Below are positions 50,122 through 58,900 of a DNA stretch of 64,000 nt, in pieces. The number at the start of each line of letters is the position of its first letter. Position 1 is the first letter of the stretch. This DNA is from an uncultured Lachnospiraceae bacterium. GTDB lineage: Bacteria; Bacillota; Clostridia; Lachnospirales; Lachnospiraceae. The DNA lies in assembly GCA_959022495.1 (NCBI GenBank), contig CAUEYX010000003.1:124001-188000 (forward strand). The letters are read 5' to 3'. The notes below the pieces were generated by a model. It saw only the letters and a program-made list of their open reading frames with translations. It made no database searches and was not told the DNA's origin. The translations under genes and the position numbers were made by a program.

Positions 50122-50679
50122 ATGGTCGCAGCAGGAGATTTTAAGAACGGCATTACCGTAGAGATTGATGGAAATATTTATCAGATTTTAGAATTCCAGC
50201 ATGTAAAACCTGGAAAAGGTGCAGCGTTCGTAAGAACAAAGTTAAAAAATATTATCAGCGGCGGCGTGGTTGAGAAGACATTCCGCCCGACTGAGAAGTT
50301 TGAGAATGCCCATATTGACAGAAAGGATATGCAGTACCTTTATCAGGACGGCGATCTGTACAATTTCATGGATGTGGAGACATATGACCAGATCGCGTTG
50401 AATTCAGACGTGGTAGGGGATGCGCTGAAATTTGTGAAAGAGAACGAGACAGTTAAGATCTGCTCACACAAAGGAAATGTATTCTCTGTTGAGCCGCCGC
50501 TTTTCGTTGAGCTGGCGATTACAGAGACAGAGCCCGGATTTAAAGGGGATACAGCCCAGGGAGCTACAAAGCCCGCGACTGTTGAAACAGGCGCGACGGT
50601 TATGGTGCCGCTGTTCTGCGAGACAGGGGATGTGCTGAAGATTGATACCCGTACAGGAGAGTATCTGTCAAGAGTATAA
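50122..50679 (+). CDS. efp: Elongation factor P
   Basis: A 185-residue, three-domain translation factor that relieves stalling at proline runs. The KOW-like first domain has the modification loop HVKPGKGAAFVRTKLKN, where Lys at the tip may be modified; domains II and III follow, ending in VMVPLFCETGDVLKIDTRTG and YLSRV. Length and ends are normal. GGAGGAAG precedes the ATG. No ymfI, epmA or other modification gene is nearby. Confidence 0.97.
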   Translation: MVAAGDFKNGITVEIDGNIYQILEFQHVKPGKGAAFVRTKLKNIISGGVVEKTFRPTEKFENAHIDRKDMQYLYQDGDLYNFMDVETYDQIALNSDVVGDALKFVKENETVKICSHKGNVFSVEPPLFVELAITETEPGFKGDTAQGATKPATVETGATVMVPLFCETGDVLKIDTRTGEYLSRV

Positions 50680-50709
50680 GCACGATAAAAATATACAAAA
50701 AGTTGATAA

Positions 50710-50746
50710 GAAAGGATGTGTCGCTTTGTGCGGTACATCCTTTTTC
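50710..50746 (+). terminator. Terminator of efp
   Basis: AAGGATGT (50712-50719) pairs with ACATCCTT, followed by TTTTC. It lies 33 bases past the efp stop. The rest of the gap to 50953 shows no clear feature. Confidence 0.75.
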
Positions 50747-50953
50747 TTATGAAGAGGCGGGAAGCAAGAGGGAAAACTGCAAGAAATTTGAGCTCTGTAT
50801 TTCGTAAAACCTGCCTCATTGATTTCTGCTGGCACCCCGGCTATAATCAAGATCACATAATATAGTTCAGATGAATGTATCTAATTCAAGCGGTATATTT
50901 CATACCGGATTCCTCATTTAATGAAAGATGGTTCCCGTTAAGGAAGGAGAAGA

Positions 50954-51907
50954 ATGAATTACAGGGAATTTACAGACGCAGTGGAAAAGGAAATGAATCA
51001 GAAGATGACAGGGGGTGTTAAGGTAAGCCTTCATACAGCAGTAAAAAATAATGGAAAAGAACGTGTGGGTGTTCTGATCGAGACACCGGGCATTAATATC
51101 TCTCCCACGATTTACCTGGAAGAATACTATGAAAGTTATCGGAAGGGCAGGAAGTTTGCGCAGATTGTGGATGAGATTATCAATTTTTACAACAGTATTA
51201 AAAAAGATCAATCATGGGACTGCGAAGGACTGCGAAATTATGAAAATGTCAGGGAGCGGGTTGTTTTCAAGCTGGTGAATACGGCGAAGAACCGGAAGTT
51301 TTTAAACACAGTGCCTCACCGTACATTTATGGATCTCTCCATTGTATTCTACGTGCTGCTTGGGGCAGCTGATAATGGGACCGCGGCATTGGCTGTGTCC
51401 GACAGTCATGCGGAGCAGTGGAAAGTCTGTGCGGATGCTCTCTGGACGGATGCGGTGCGCAATGTCAGGAAACTTCTGCCGGCAGAGTTTGTCACTATGA
51501 ATTATGCGCTTAAGCAGATGCTGAGAGAACACGCGGGACAGGAAGCGCCTGAGGAGAGGGAAAATCTGCTCCTGGAGCATGCAGGGGAGAGGGACAACAT
51601 GTATATCCTTTCCAACAGCCTCAGAAGCTATGGGGCGGCATGTATGGCATACCCGCATATCCTTGAGATGATCGGGGAGATTCTTCGGACAGATTACTAT
51701 GTTCTTCCGAGCAGTGTACATGAGGTGATTATTGTGCCGTATTCTGCGGGGCTTGACAGCAGGGAGCTGGATGAGATGGTGCAGGAGATCAATATCACTC
51801 AGGTGGCGGAAGAAGAAGTTCTGAGCAGCCATGCGTATCTGTATCAGAGAAGTACAGGCACGCTCTGCAGCGGAAATAGGAAGCAGGCGGGGAGGGTGAC
51901 AGGATGA
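50954..51907 (+). CDS. DUF5688 family protein
   Basis: A 317-residue soluble protein recognised as DUF5688 by MNYREFTDAVEKEMNQKM at the start and the pattern GVLIETPGINISPTIYLEEYY. Most members are clostridial and of unknown function. There are no membrane segments or known catalytic motifs. AAGGAGAAG precedes the ATG. It overlaps the SpaA-type surface protein gene by four bases (ATGA), which implies co-expression but does not explain its role. Confidence 0.85.
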   Translation: MNYREFTDAVEKEMNQKMTGGVKVSLHTAVKNNGKERVGVLIETPGINISPTIYLEEYYESYRKGRKFAQIVDEIINFYNSIKKDQSWDCEGLRNYENVRERVVFKLVNTAKNRKFLNTVPHRTFMDLSIVFYVLLGAADNGTAALAVSDSHAEQWKVCADALWTDAVRNVRKLLPAEFVTMNYALKQMLREHAGQEAPEERENLLLEHAGERDNMYILSNSLRSYGAACMAYPHILEMIGEILRTDYYVLPSSVHEVIIVPYSAGLDSRELDEMVQEINITQVAEEEVLSSHAYLYQRSTGTLCSGNRKQAGRVTG

Positions 51908-54900
51908 AGAGACTGACGAAGAGAAGTGGGACAGCTTTTATTGTGGCCGCGTTGTTTTTTTATCTGCTGTTAAGGACCGTGTATCCTGCGGACGCGGCCG
52001 GCGCGGGTGAGACTGTGGAACTGACCGTGGGCAGAAAGATTTATTATGGGACATACGCCACGAATTATTTTGATGTGGGCGGAAAAGCGGCTTACTGCCT
52101 TGAACCGCTCAAGGATACGCCGGGCTCCGGACGCTATTCGGTACAGCCCCTGGAGAGAGGTTCGGTGAGAAAAGGGCTCTACTACGCGTACGGCGGGCCG
52201 GGATATTCCGTGTACCGGGAACGCTTCGGAAGTTTCGGGACCGGGGGAGGAGACAGACAGGATGAAGAATATTGGATGAGCCATTGTATTCTGTCCTATC
52301 TCTATCTGGGAAATGACTCTGCATTTACGGGTCTTGGCAGCAGTACCATAAAGGCTCTGAAGGAGGACGCGGAACAGATCTTAAGCCTGCCGGAACCGCC
52401 GGAAGCATTTTACGCGTTTTTGTTCAACATAGGCGGGAAGGGACAGGTGATGGGAGGAAGCGGAAACGACAGGACGGGAGGACTTCGGATCGTGAAACGT
52501 TCGAACCGGCCGGAGTGGACTGCTGACAATCCATGCTATTCTCTGGAAGGCGCGGTGTTCGGGGTATACAGGCAGGGAGAGGCGGAGCCTGCATGGACTG
52601 TGACTACAGACGTGAATGGATGCGGTGAAATATCGGACATCCCAATTGGCACATACGAGATCGCGGAGCTGGAAAGCCCCAGGGGATTCGCGGGCAGCAG
52701 ACAGCGGCAGGAGATCCGTGTGGAGGAAGGGACTCCATATGTGTACCAGTTCGTGAATCAGGCACAGTATTATCCGATGCAGATGCTGCTGAGTAAGGCA
52801 GACGCGGAAACCGGCCTGGGGGAGCCTCAGCGGGCGGCATCTTTTGAAGGGGCGGAATTCACAGTGAATTATTATGCAGGGCACTATGATTCTGTGCCGG
52901 AGGGCCCAGGGACCGTCCCGGAGCGGACATGGACACTGCGGACCAATGCCAGAGGCGAACTTTGGTTTACAGAAGAATGCAGAGTCAGCGGCGATGAATT
53001 TTATCAAAATGATGCCGGTGAGAATGTGCTTCCGCTTGGGACGGTCACCGTCCAGGAGGTGAAAGCCCCGGAAGGATACCTGCTCAATGATACGGTCTAT
53101 GTAGAAAAAGTTCAGGCGCAGGGGAGCGGGGAGACGGACACCATCTATCATCTGCCGGAAGTACCGGAGCAGGTGATACGTGGAGATCTCCAGATCGTGA
53201 AGTTCGGGGAGGACGAGAATGAAGAGGAAGACCAGAAGACATCCCTTGAGGGGATTGTTTTTACCGTGACTTCAAAGACAACAGGAGAGCAGATTCAGAT
53301 TGTGACAGACGAAAACGGATATGCCTCTACAGAGGGAGTGGAAGAGGGAAAAGGCGGTCTGATCTTTGACACGTATTTGGTGAGCGAAGAAAACGCGCCG
53401 GAAGGATTCGTGGCTGTGGACGACTTTGAGATTACTATATCCGAAGAGGGACAGAGGCTCTCCTATATTCTTGAGGATAAGCGGGTATTTTCACCGGTGC
53501 GCCTGGTAAAGAAAGACGCGGACAGCGGCGAGGTGATTCCCGCCGCGGGGACGGAGTTCCAGCTGTTGGATGAGGAGAGAAATCCCATTTCCATGAATGT
53601 ACATTATCCACAGGAGACAGTACACAGTACGTTTCAGACAGATGAAAGCGGAAGTTTTATCCTGCCGGAAAGGCTGAGTGCGGGGATCTACTATTTCCAG
53701 GAGATACAGGCACCGGAGGGTTATGTAATCAGCAGAGAACCGGTCAGGTTCGAAATCACCGAGGACCATGAATGGGGCGACCCGTTCGTGATAGAATTTA
53801 CCGACAGGCCGGTCATGGGACAGATCTGCATTAAAAAGACAGACAGCGTGACAGGGCAGGGCGTTGGCGGCGCCAAATTCGAAATATGGACAAAGGAAGA
53901 CATCCTGACCCCTGCGGGAAATATCCGTATGCCTGCCGGAAGCCTGGCGGGGGTGATCGTTACCGGGGAGGATGGCAGCGGGCGCTTGGACAGCCTGTAC
54001 CTCGGGAAATACGAGATCCGCGAGATCGAACAGCCGCCGGGATATGTGCTCGCTGAAGAGGGCTGTGAGGTGGAATTACAATATAAAGACCAGGAAACCG
54101 AGCTTGTGACTGTAAATCTGGAGCTTCCAAACCAGCCTACAGAGGTAATCCTGCGCAAGACGGAGGAAGGTACGGAAAATGAACTGGAGGGAGTAGAATT
54201 CTCTGTCTGGACAAAAACTGAGACAGGGGATGCGGCAGATGAAAAGCGCTGTGTGACGGACGAAGAAGGACGGATTGTGCTGAGATATCTCACACCAGGT
54301 ACATACTGTGTCCGGGAAACAGAGCCCCTTCCCGGCTACCTGGGACATGATGCGGTGTGGGAATTTACAGTTGATACAACCGGGAGGATTGACGGGGAAG
54401 ACCGCATGGAATATAAGATCGAAAATCAGAAAACCCGGATCAGCGGTACGCGCGCCCTGTGGAAAGAAAGTGGGACAAAGGAGATCTATGCCGGGGAAGA
54501 CCAAGTGATTGTAGATACGGTGAGTCTTGAGAATCTGAAAGCAGGGCAGGAATATATACTCAGGGGCGTGCTGGCAGACGCTGATACAGGGGAACCGCTT
54601 GAGAAAGATTTCAGCCCCGCGCCCATAGAGAAGAGATTCACAGCAGAAAGCGCGTCCCAGGATATTCGGATGGAATTTACACTGGATTCTGCCCGGGTTG
54701 AGGAGAAGAGAATCGTAGTATTTGAATCGCTCTACATTGGGGATATTCTGATCTTTACCCACAGTGATCCGGACGACGGAGAGCAGACCGTTTCAATCAT
54801 GGCAAGACCAGAGACTGCTGCCCCCACGGGGGATTCCCCGGAAAACGGATATGCCGCGGCTGTATCTGCGGCAGTCTTGTCCTTGGGAGCTTGCTTTTTT

Positions 54901-54957
54901 ATCTGTTTCAGGAAATCAGGGAAAAGAAGGCGGAAAAAACAGTCGAAAGTCAGCTGA
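51904..54957 (+). CDS. SpaA/VaFE-repeat surface protein
   Basis: A 1017-residue exported protein. A signal peptide (residues 1-32) is followed by a thioester-like domain (AYCLEP near residue 64, then YWMSHCILSYLYLG) and about six SpaA-type Ig-like repeats, each ending in an isopeptide-type E-x4-PxGY motif such as EVKAPEGYLL and EIQAPEGYVI. A VaFE domain follows (residues 850-955), then PETAAPTGDSP, a membrane helix and a basic tail. The sorting signal reads PTGD rather than LPxTG. Such proteins are wall adhesins or pilus parts. No sortase gene lies in the window. Confidence 0.88.
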   Translation: MKRLTKRSGTAFIVAALFFYLLLRTVYPADAAGAGETVELTVGRKIYYGTYATNYFDVGGKAAYCLEPLKDTPGSGRYSVQPLERGSVRKGLYYAYGGPGYSVYRERFGSFGTGGGDRQDEEYWMSHCILSYLYLGNDSAFTGLGSSTIKALKEDAEQILSLPEPPEAFYAFLFNIGGKGQVMGGSGNDRTGGLRIVKRSNRPEWTADNPCYSLEGAVFGVYRQGEAEPAWTVTTDVNGCGEISDIPIGTYEIAELESPRGFAGSRQRQEIRVEEGTPYVYQFVNQAQYYPMQMLLSKADAETGLGEPQRAASFEGAEFTVNYYAGHYDSVPEGPGTVPERTWTLRTNARGELWFTEECRVSGDEFYQNDAGENVLPLGTVTVQEVKAPEGYLLNDTVYVEKVQAQGSGETDTIYHLPEVPEQVIRGDLQIVKFGEDENEEEDQKTSLEGIVFTVTSKTTGEQIQIVTDENGYASTEGVEEGKGGLIFDTYLVSEENAPEGFVAVDDFEITISEEGQRLSYILEDKRVFSPVRLVKKDADSGEVIPAAGTEFQLLDEERNPISMNVHYPQETVHSTFQTDESGSFILPERLSAGIYYFQEIQAPEGYVISREPVRFEITEDHEWGDPFVIEFTDRPVMGQICIKKTDSVTGQGVGGAKFEIWTKEDILTPAGNIRMPAGSLAGVIVTGEDGSGRLDSLYLGKYEIREIEQPPGYVLAEEGCEVELQYKDQETELVTVNLELPNQPTEVILRKTEEGTENELEGVEFSVWTKTETGDAADEKRCVTDEEGRIVLRYLTPGTYCVRETEPLPGYLGHDAVWEFTVDTTGRIDGEDRMEYKIENQKTRISGTRALWKESGTKEIYAGEDQVIVDTVSLENLKAGQEYILRGVLADADTGEPLEKDFSPAPIEKRFTAESASQDIRMEFTLDSARVEEKRIVVFESLYIGDILIFTHSDPDDGEQTVSIMARPETAAPTGDSPENGYAAAVSAAVLSLGACFFICFRKSGKRRRKKQSKVS

Positions 54958-55082
54958 TCAAACGGGATAAGGCAGAATAAGATAGGGAAGAACGGCAATA
55001 AAATGCTTTACTTTTGAATCGATTTGTGCTAGGATAATTAAGGCTGTTCAAGAAAGAGAATTTTTCTTGAACAGACCGGAAT

Positions 55083-55154
55083 GCGTCTGTAGCTCAGTGG
55101 ATAGAGCAATGCCCTCCGGAGGCATGTGCGACGGTTCGACTCCGTTCAGACGCT
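55083..55154 (+). tRNA. tRNA-Arg (CCG)
   Basis: A full cloverleaf is visible: acceptor GCGTCTG with CAGACGC, D arm GCTC/GAGC, anticodon arm ATGCC/GGCAT with loop CTCCGGA giving anticodon CCG, and T arm ACGG/CCGT around TTCGACT. The CCA end is not encoded. It reads CGG codons. It stands alone and is followed directly by a terminator. Confidence 0.95.
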
Positions 55155-55155
55155 G

Positions 55156-55187
55156 AAAAAAGGAACTGCGCAGGCAGTTCCTTTTTT
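55156..55187 (+). terminator. Terminator of tRNA-Arg
   Basis: GGAACTGC (55162-55169) pairs with GCAGTTCC (55174-55181) and is followed by T6; the left flank is A-rich, so it can also act on the minus strand for the convergent ABC operon. Confidence 0.85.
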
Positions 55188-55235
55188 GCGTCTTGAAAGC
55201 ATTTTAAATACCTTTTATCTCCATAAACTATTTTA

Positions 55236-56027
55236 TCAAATCAGGCTGAGCTTATTCTTCATCATATAGTGAACAGCCGCATACTGGGCGATGCTCAGAG
55301 TTAAGGAAAATACAATGTTCGGAACCAGCATATAGAACATGTTGTCCGCTGCGGTTCCTGCTTTCGAACCATAGAAGTTAAACAGACCAAATGCCGCCAT
55401 GATGATAAACGTGGCAATCTGAATGACAAAGCTGGTGATAAAATATATGGCAATGGCACCCAGCACACGATGTCCCGGGAACAGCTGCCCCATACAGATA
55501 CTGAAATAGATCATCAGTATGCTGCTGATACACCCGATTACACTAAACAGCAGAATATAAAGTGAAAAAGAGGTGATTGACATGCCAAGTTCTTCTGTGA
55601 CTTCGGAAGCGATGGAGGCATAAGCTTCTGCCACATTCCTGCCGGTTACCAGGATAAGGAGTCCCGCGGAAATGACGCAGATGTCGATCACCATAAAGAG
55701 GTACCCGGAGATCAGCTTCGCCCAGAGGTGTTTGACAGCAGAGACAGGAAGTGTCCAGCTCAAATAGCCCTCCCGTCCGAAAAGGTTCCGGTAGAACCGG
55801 AATGTGATCAGCAGGAGTGTACAGAAACTAAGCGCTGTCACCAGAAAAACGCCGAGGGTGAACACGATTGTAATGGGGGCTAAAAGGGTTTTTGCCGGAG
55901 CTCCAAAATCCAGCCGGTTCATGAAAAAAATCCGTCCGGCGCCGCACAGCAGCAGGAAGATAACATGGAGCAGGACAAATATTTTTCCCGATGACTTTAA
56001 GTCATATTTAATCAGTTTACCTAGCAT
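55236..56027 (-). CDS. ABC transporter permease (ABC-2 like)
   Basis: A 263-residue membrane protein with six helices, starting MLGKLIKYDLKSSGKIF, typical of permeases of the YtrA-regulated ABC systems. It is the last gene of a GntR-ATPase-permease operon, and its ATG overlaps the ATPase stop by seven bases. These transporters often respond to cell-wall-active compounds; the substrate here is unknown. Confidence 0.85.
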   Translation of the reverse strand: MLGKLIKYDLKSSGKIFVLLHVIFLLLCGAGRIFFMNRLDFGAPAKTLLAPITIVFTLGVFLVTALSFCTLLLITFRFYRNLFGREGYLSWTLPVSAVKHLWAKLISGYLFMVIDICVISAGLLILVTGRNVAEAYASIASEVTEELGMSITSFSLYILLFSVIGCISSILMIYFSICMGQLFPGHRVLGAIAIYFITSFVIQIATFIIMAAFGLFNFYGSKAGTAADNMFYMLVPNIVFSLTLSIAQYAAVHYMMKNKLSLI

Positions 56028-56719
56028 TTGAATACCTCCCGGAATAAAGCATCCACTGATTTCCCATACTGTGTCCTGATCTCGTCCACAGAGGCATTGA
56101 GCGCGAGCTGGCCGCCTTTTAAGAAAATGACCCGGTCAAGGACATTCTCAATATCAGAGATCAGATGTGTGGACACAAGTACTGTGGCGTTTTCATCATA
56201 ATTTGTGAGGATCGTGCGAAGGATATATTCCCTGGCTGCCGGGTCCACTCCCCCGATCGGCTCGTCCAGGATATAGAGATCCGCGACTCTGCTCATGACA
56301 AGTACAAGCTGGACTTTTTCTTTCGTCCCTTTTGAGAGGGAAGACAGGCGGGACTGCCTGTCGATCTCAAGGGAGTCCAGCATCCCGGAGGCGCGCTCCA
56401 TGCTGAAATTGTCATAAAAGGCTTCATAATATGACAGAATCTCTTTCACCCTCATATGTTCGTTTAAAAAACTGCGGTCAGGAAGGTAGGACACGATCTT
56501 CTTTGTATCCGCGCATGGGGAAAGACCGTTAATCATAATGTGGCCGTCTGTGGGCACAAGCAGACCGTTGGCAAGTTTGATCAGCGTCGTCTTGCCGCTC
56601 CCGTTGGGCCCGAGAAGACCGGCGATCTGCCCGCGCTCAAGAGACAGGGTCAGATCAGAAAGCGCGTAAAAGTTCCCGTATTTTTTCGTTAGTCTCTGAC
56701 ATTCAAGAATCGGCCTCAT
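56021..56719 (-). CDS. ABC transporter ATP-binding protein
   Basis: A 232-residue ATPase. Walker A GPNGSGKTT, a signature reduced to SLSKGTKEKVQLVL in place of LSGGQ, and Walker B LYILDEPIGGVDP are seen. The altered signature (SKGTKEK) is typical of the YtrB-type subgroup. The ATG lies within the end of the GntR gene (17-base overlap). It pairs with the downstream permease. Confidence 0.92.
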   Translation of the reverse strand: MRPILECQRLTKKYGNFYALSDLTLSLERGQIAGLLGPNGSGKTTLIKLANGLLVPTDGHIMINGLSPCADTKKIVSYLPDRSFLNEHMRVKEILSYYEAFYDNFSMERASGMLDSLEIDRQSRLSSLSKGTKEKVQLVLVMSRVADLYILDEPIGGVDPAAREYILRTILTNYDENATVLVSTHLISDIENVLDRVIFLKGGQLALNASVDEIRTQYGKSVDALFREVFKC

Positions 56720-57086
56720 TGTTTTCCCCTCCTAAAGCTGTCTTTATCATATCCAGTGTCTCTCTGCTGTTAAATCCCAGATGGCGCATCTGCTCTAAAA
56801 AGCTGTCCATATACCCTTCTGCCAGTTCGCTTCTTGTTTTTTTCAGCAGGGCTTCGTCATCTGTGATAAAGCGTCCGCTTGTCCTGTGAGAATACACCAG
56901 CCCGCTGTGCTCCAGTTCGGAGAGTGCCTTCTGCATGGTGTTTGGATTCACTGCGGCATCCAGGGCAAGGTCACGGACGGAAGGGAGCTTCTCTCCCGGA
57001 CGATAGACACCGGAGATGATGTCGTGTTGGATCCGCTCCATCAATTGAAGATAAATAGGGCGGCTGTCGTCTAAATTCCACGGCAT
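56703..57086 (-). CDS. GntR family regulator (YtrA type)
   Basis: A 127-residue regulator: PIYLQLMERIQHDIISGVYR, then LPSVRDLALDAAVNPNTMQK and wing SHRTSGRFI, with a short helical tail. It leads the GntR-ATPase-permease operon and probably represses it through the 20-bp palindrome at 57167-57186. It is similar in type to the GntR at 36600 but linked to a different target and operator. Confidence 0.92.
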   Translation of the reverse strand: MPWNLDDSRPIYLQLMERIQHDIISGVYRPGEKLPSVRDLALDAAVNPNTMQKALSELEHSGLVYSHRTSGRFITDDEALLKKTRSELAEGYMDSFLEQMRHLGFNSRETLDMIKTALGGENNEADS

Positions 57087-57111
57087 TCGATCATCTCACT
57101 TTCTGTTTTAA

Positions 57112-57163
57112 AGGGACCGCCTGCGGCGGTCCCTTACAGGGCGCGGGATATCCCGCGCCCTGT
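57112..57163 (-). other. Two GC-rich leader hairpins upstream of the GntR operon
   Basis: In the 5' leader on the minus strand there is a perfect 28-base palindrome (57136-57163, arms ACAGGGCGCGGGAT), then GGGACCGCC with GGCGGTCCC around three bases (57112-57132), followed by TTTAAAAC. The second could be a weak terminator ahead of the ATG at 57086. Confidence 0.6.
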
Positions 57164-57166
57164 AAC

Positions 57167-57215
57167 TGTATTATCTAGATAATACAATAATATGTTGTTA
57201 AACCTAAAATGTCAA
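57167..57215 (-). promoter_or_regulatory. Promoter and palindromic operator of the GntR-ABC operon
   Basis: On the minus strand TTGACA (57210-57215) and TATTAT (57187-57192) are 17 bases apart. Directly downstream is the perfect palindrome TGTATTATCTAGATAATACA (57167-57186), the likely YtrA-type binding site. Confidence 0.85.
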
Positions 57216-57266
57216 GCGCCACGCGGAGATTTTCTTTTTTTATTACTTATTTACTTTGACTGCTTT

Positions 57267-58175
57267 TCACTGCTGTTCGTGATCTTTTATAATCTTTTCT
57301 TTCAGTGCGGGGTCAAATACGCCCTCTCGCAGCATTTTGATCTCGTACTTATACGGAGCGTAAGACTTTTTCGGATTTACAGGGGAGGGAACATAAGGCG
57401 TTTCCAGTATTTTCGGGATATTCTCAAAATCCGGATGCCGTACAATATAGTTGAGGGCGTCAAAGCCGATCTGCCCGAACCCGATGTTTTCATGCCGGTC
57501 CTTAGCGGCACCGGGGACATTCTTGCTGTCATTGATGTGGAATACTGCAATCTGCTCTTTCCCGATGGTCCGGTCAAATTCCTCTATGACATCGTCAAAA
57601 TGGCGGATAATGTCATAGCCGCTGTCGCTGGTATGGCAGGTGTCAAAACACACTCTCAGTTTCTCGTTATGAGTGACGCCATCGTAGATCCGCGCCAGTT
57701 CCTCAAAGGACCTGCCGATCTCAGAACCCTTTCCCGCCATTGTCTCAAGTGCGATGAAACAATCGGTATCTGCCCGGAGCACTTCGTTGAGCCCCTTGAT
57801 AATCTGCGTTGTTCCGGTATTAACCCCTTCGCCCACATGGGCCCCGGGGTGGAGGATGAGGGTGTGGCTGCGGCAGCTTACCGTACGCTCGATCTCTTTT
57901 GCGAGGAATTCGACAGCAAGAGAAAATGTTTCCGGCTTTACGGCATTCCCCAGATTGATAATGTAAGGCGCGTGTACAATAATCTGGCTGATTCCGTGCT
58001 CCTTCATATAGTCCCAGGCCGGTGCGATATTCAGCTCGCTTATGTCCTTCCTCCTTGTATTCTGGGGCGCGCCTGTATAGAACATAAATGTATCCGCTCC
58101 GTAAGAGACCGCCTCCTTCGCGGAGCCCAGCAGCATCTCTCTGCCGCTCATGCCCACATGTGAACCTAATATCAT
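57267..58175 (-). CDS. nfo: Endonuclease IV (AP endonuclease)
   Basis: A 302-residue TIM-barrel nuclease that cleaves DNA at abasic sites during base excision repair. It starts MILGSHVGMSGREMLLGSAK; the zinc ligands lie in IVHAPYIINL, LILHPGAHVGEG, IALETMAGKGSE, RVCFDTCHTSDSGYD and VFHINDSKN. Length is normal. It stands alone, with the repeat block upstream. It would handle the abasic sites made by glycosylases such as the AlkA-like protein in the repair island. Confidence 0.95.
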   Translation of the reverse strand: MILGSHVGMSGREMLLGSAKEAVSYGADTFMFYTGAPQNTRRKDISELNIAPAWDYMKEHGISQIIVHAPYIINLGNAVKPETFSLAVEFLAKEIERTVSCRSHTLILHPGAHVGEGVNTGTTQIIKGLNEVLRADTDCFIALETMAGKGSEIGRSFEELARIYDGVTHNEKLRVCFDTCHTSDSGYDIIRHFDDVIEEFDRTIGKEQIAVFHINDSKNVPGAAKDRHENIGFGQIGFDALNYIVRHPDFENIPKILETPYVPSPVNPKKSYAPYKYEIKMLREGVFDPALKEKIIKDHEQQ

Positions 58176-58245
58176 AATAAAAACTCCTTTACAAAATAAT
58201 ACCCATTATAAATAAAGAGAAGAGGAAAAACAAGAGAGGAAATCT

Positions 58246-58560
58246 AGATTTGCCGGGGGAGACGATTCTAAATGAATGGGTCCGAAAACAGTAAGGATTT
58301 TCTGGGACGTATTCGTGGAGAGGGGCGGGGCAGATCAGGTTCCGCTCCATGATTTGGGAAAGATCTAAAAGGAAGGACACACGGCTAAAAGCAATTGACC
58401 GGCGGAAGATTCGGCTTACGCCTCAGGCATCCGCCGGTCAATTAACGCCGCGCGTCCTTCCTTTAAGACTTTCCGGCAAATCATTCCAAGTCGCCTGCTC
58501 CGCCCCGCCCCTCTCCACGAAAGGTACTCGAAATGGGTGCTGTTTTCTGAGCGCATCCGA
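58246..58560 (+). repeat. Structured intergenic repeat R2, copy D, with nested palindromic insertion
   Basis: The outer parts match copy C (GGGTCCGAAAACAG and the 41-base block 58308-58348 on the left, GGTGCTGTTTTCTG at 58536-58549 on the right). Between them, about 58349-58532 is extra sequence absent from copy C. It includes the 97-nt palindrome and a 19-base perfect inverted copy of the left arm (58502-58520 against 58313-58331). The entire element is therefore one giant imperfect hairpin. The gap 58176-58900 is filled by this and the next repeats and has no convincing ORF. Confidence 0.8.
58368..58464. repeat. 97-nt palindrome nested in repeat D
   Basis: Outer arms AAAGGAAGGAC (58368-58378) and its inverse (58454-58464) and inner arms AATTGACCGGCGGA (58393-58406) and its inverse (58430-58443) are perfect. 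It equals the palindrome at 4198-4294 in length, but the arm sequences differ. Confidence 0.8.
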
Positions 58561-58585
58561 TTAGAAAACGCCTCCCCGCAGACAA

Positions 58586-58743
58586 ATGCAGGATTTCAAA
58601 AGAGGACGAAGGGGAGCGCAATGGGAGACACCAGGAACTGTACCGGTTGCGGAACAGATGGAGTTCCCTTTCACCTTCCGGCTCTGGTACAGCTCTTTTT
58701 CTCCAGTTACGTTCCCTCCTCATCTTCTCTTGAAATCCTGCAT
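58586..58743. repeat. 158-nt long hairpin element E
   Basis: ATGCAGGATTTCAA (58586-58599) and TTGAAATCCTGCAT (58730-58743) are perfect arms; imperfect pairing continues inward (purine-rich GAGGACGAAGGGGAG against CTCCTCATCTTC), with inner CTGTACC/GGTACAG. It is the middle of three adjacent palindromic elements. Confidence 0.75.
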
Positions 58744-58785
58744 ATGTCGGGAAGACGCCTGCTGTCTTGAGTAAATCGAGAAAAC

Positions 58786-58895
58786 AGCGGAGCCGAAGCC
58801 ATCCGCACCCCGCGCAGAATACGTCTTCGACACCCCGCTCCGAAGTTTTCGTCCGATTTACCGCTGACCATTACGAGTCTCTCCCCGGCAAATCC
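58786..58895 (-). repeat. Structured intergenic repeat R1, copy B
   Basis: An inverted copy of 11650-11759, 110 nt long, starting (in repeat orientation) five bases beyond the XRE stop. Copy B shares the opening GATTTGCCGGGG with repeat D, linking the two repeat types. Confidence 0.85.
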
Positions 58896-58900
58896 AGATT

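Noticed and set aside
55083..57186. Integration site of a mobile element at tRNA-Arg
   Set aside because: No integrase gene and no direct repeat of the tRNA 3' end was found nearby; a terminator follows the tRNA directly.
57192..58163. A 323-codon plus-strand ORF opposite nfo
   Set aside because: It is an antisense shadow; the minus-strand frame contains every zinc-ligand motif of endonuclease IV.
58349..58774. Short ORFs inside the palindromic repeat block
   Set aside because: They change frame across repeat arms, have no homology and are accounted for by the repeat structure.
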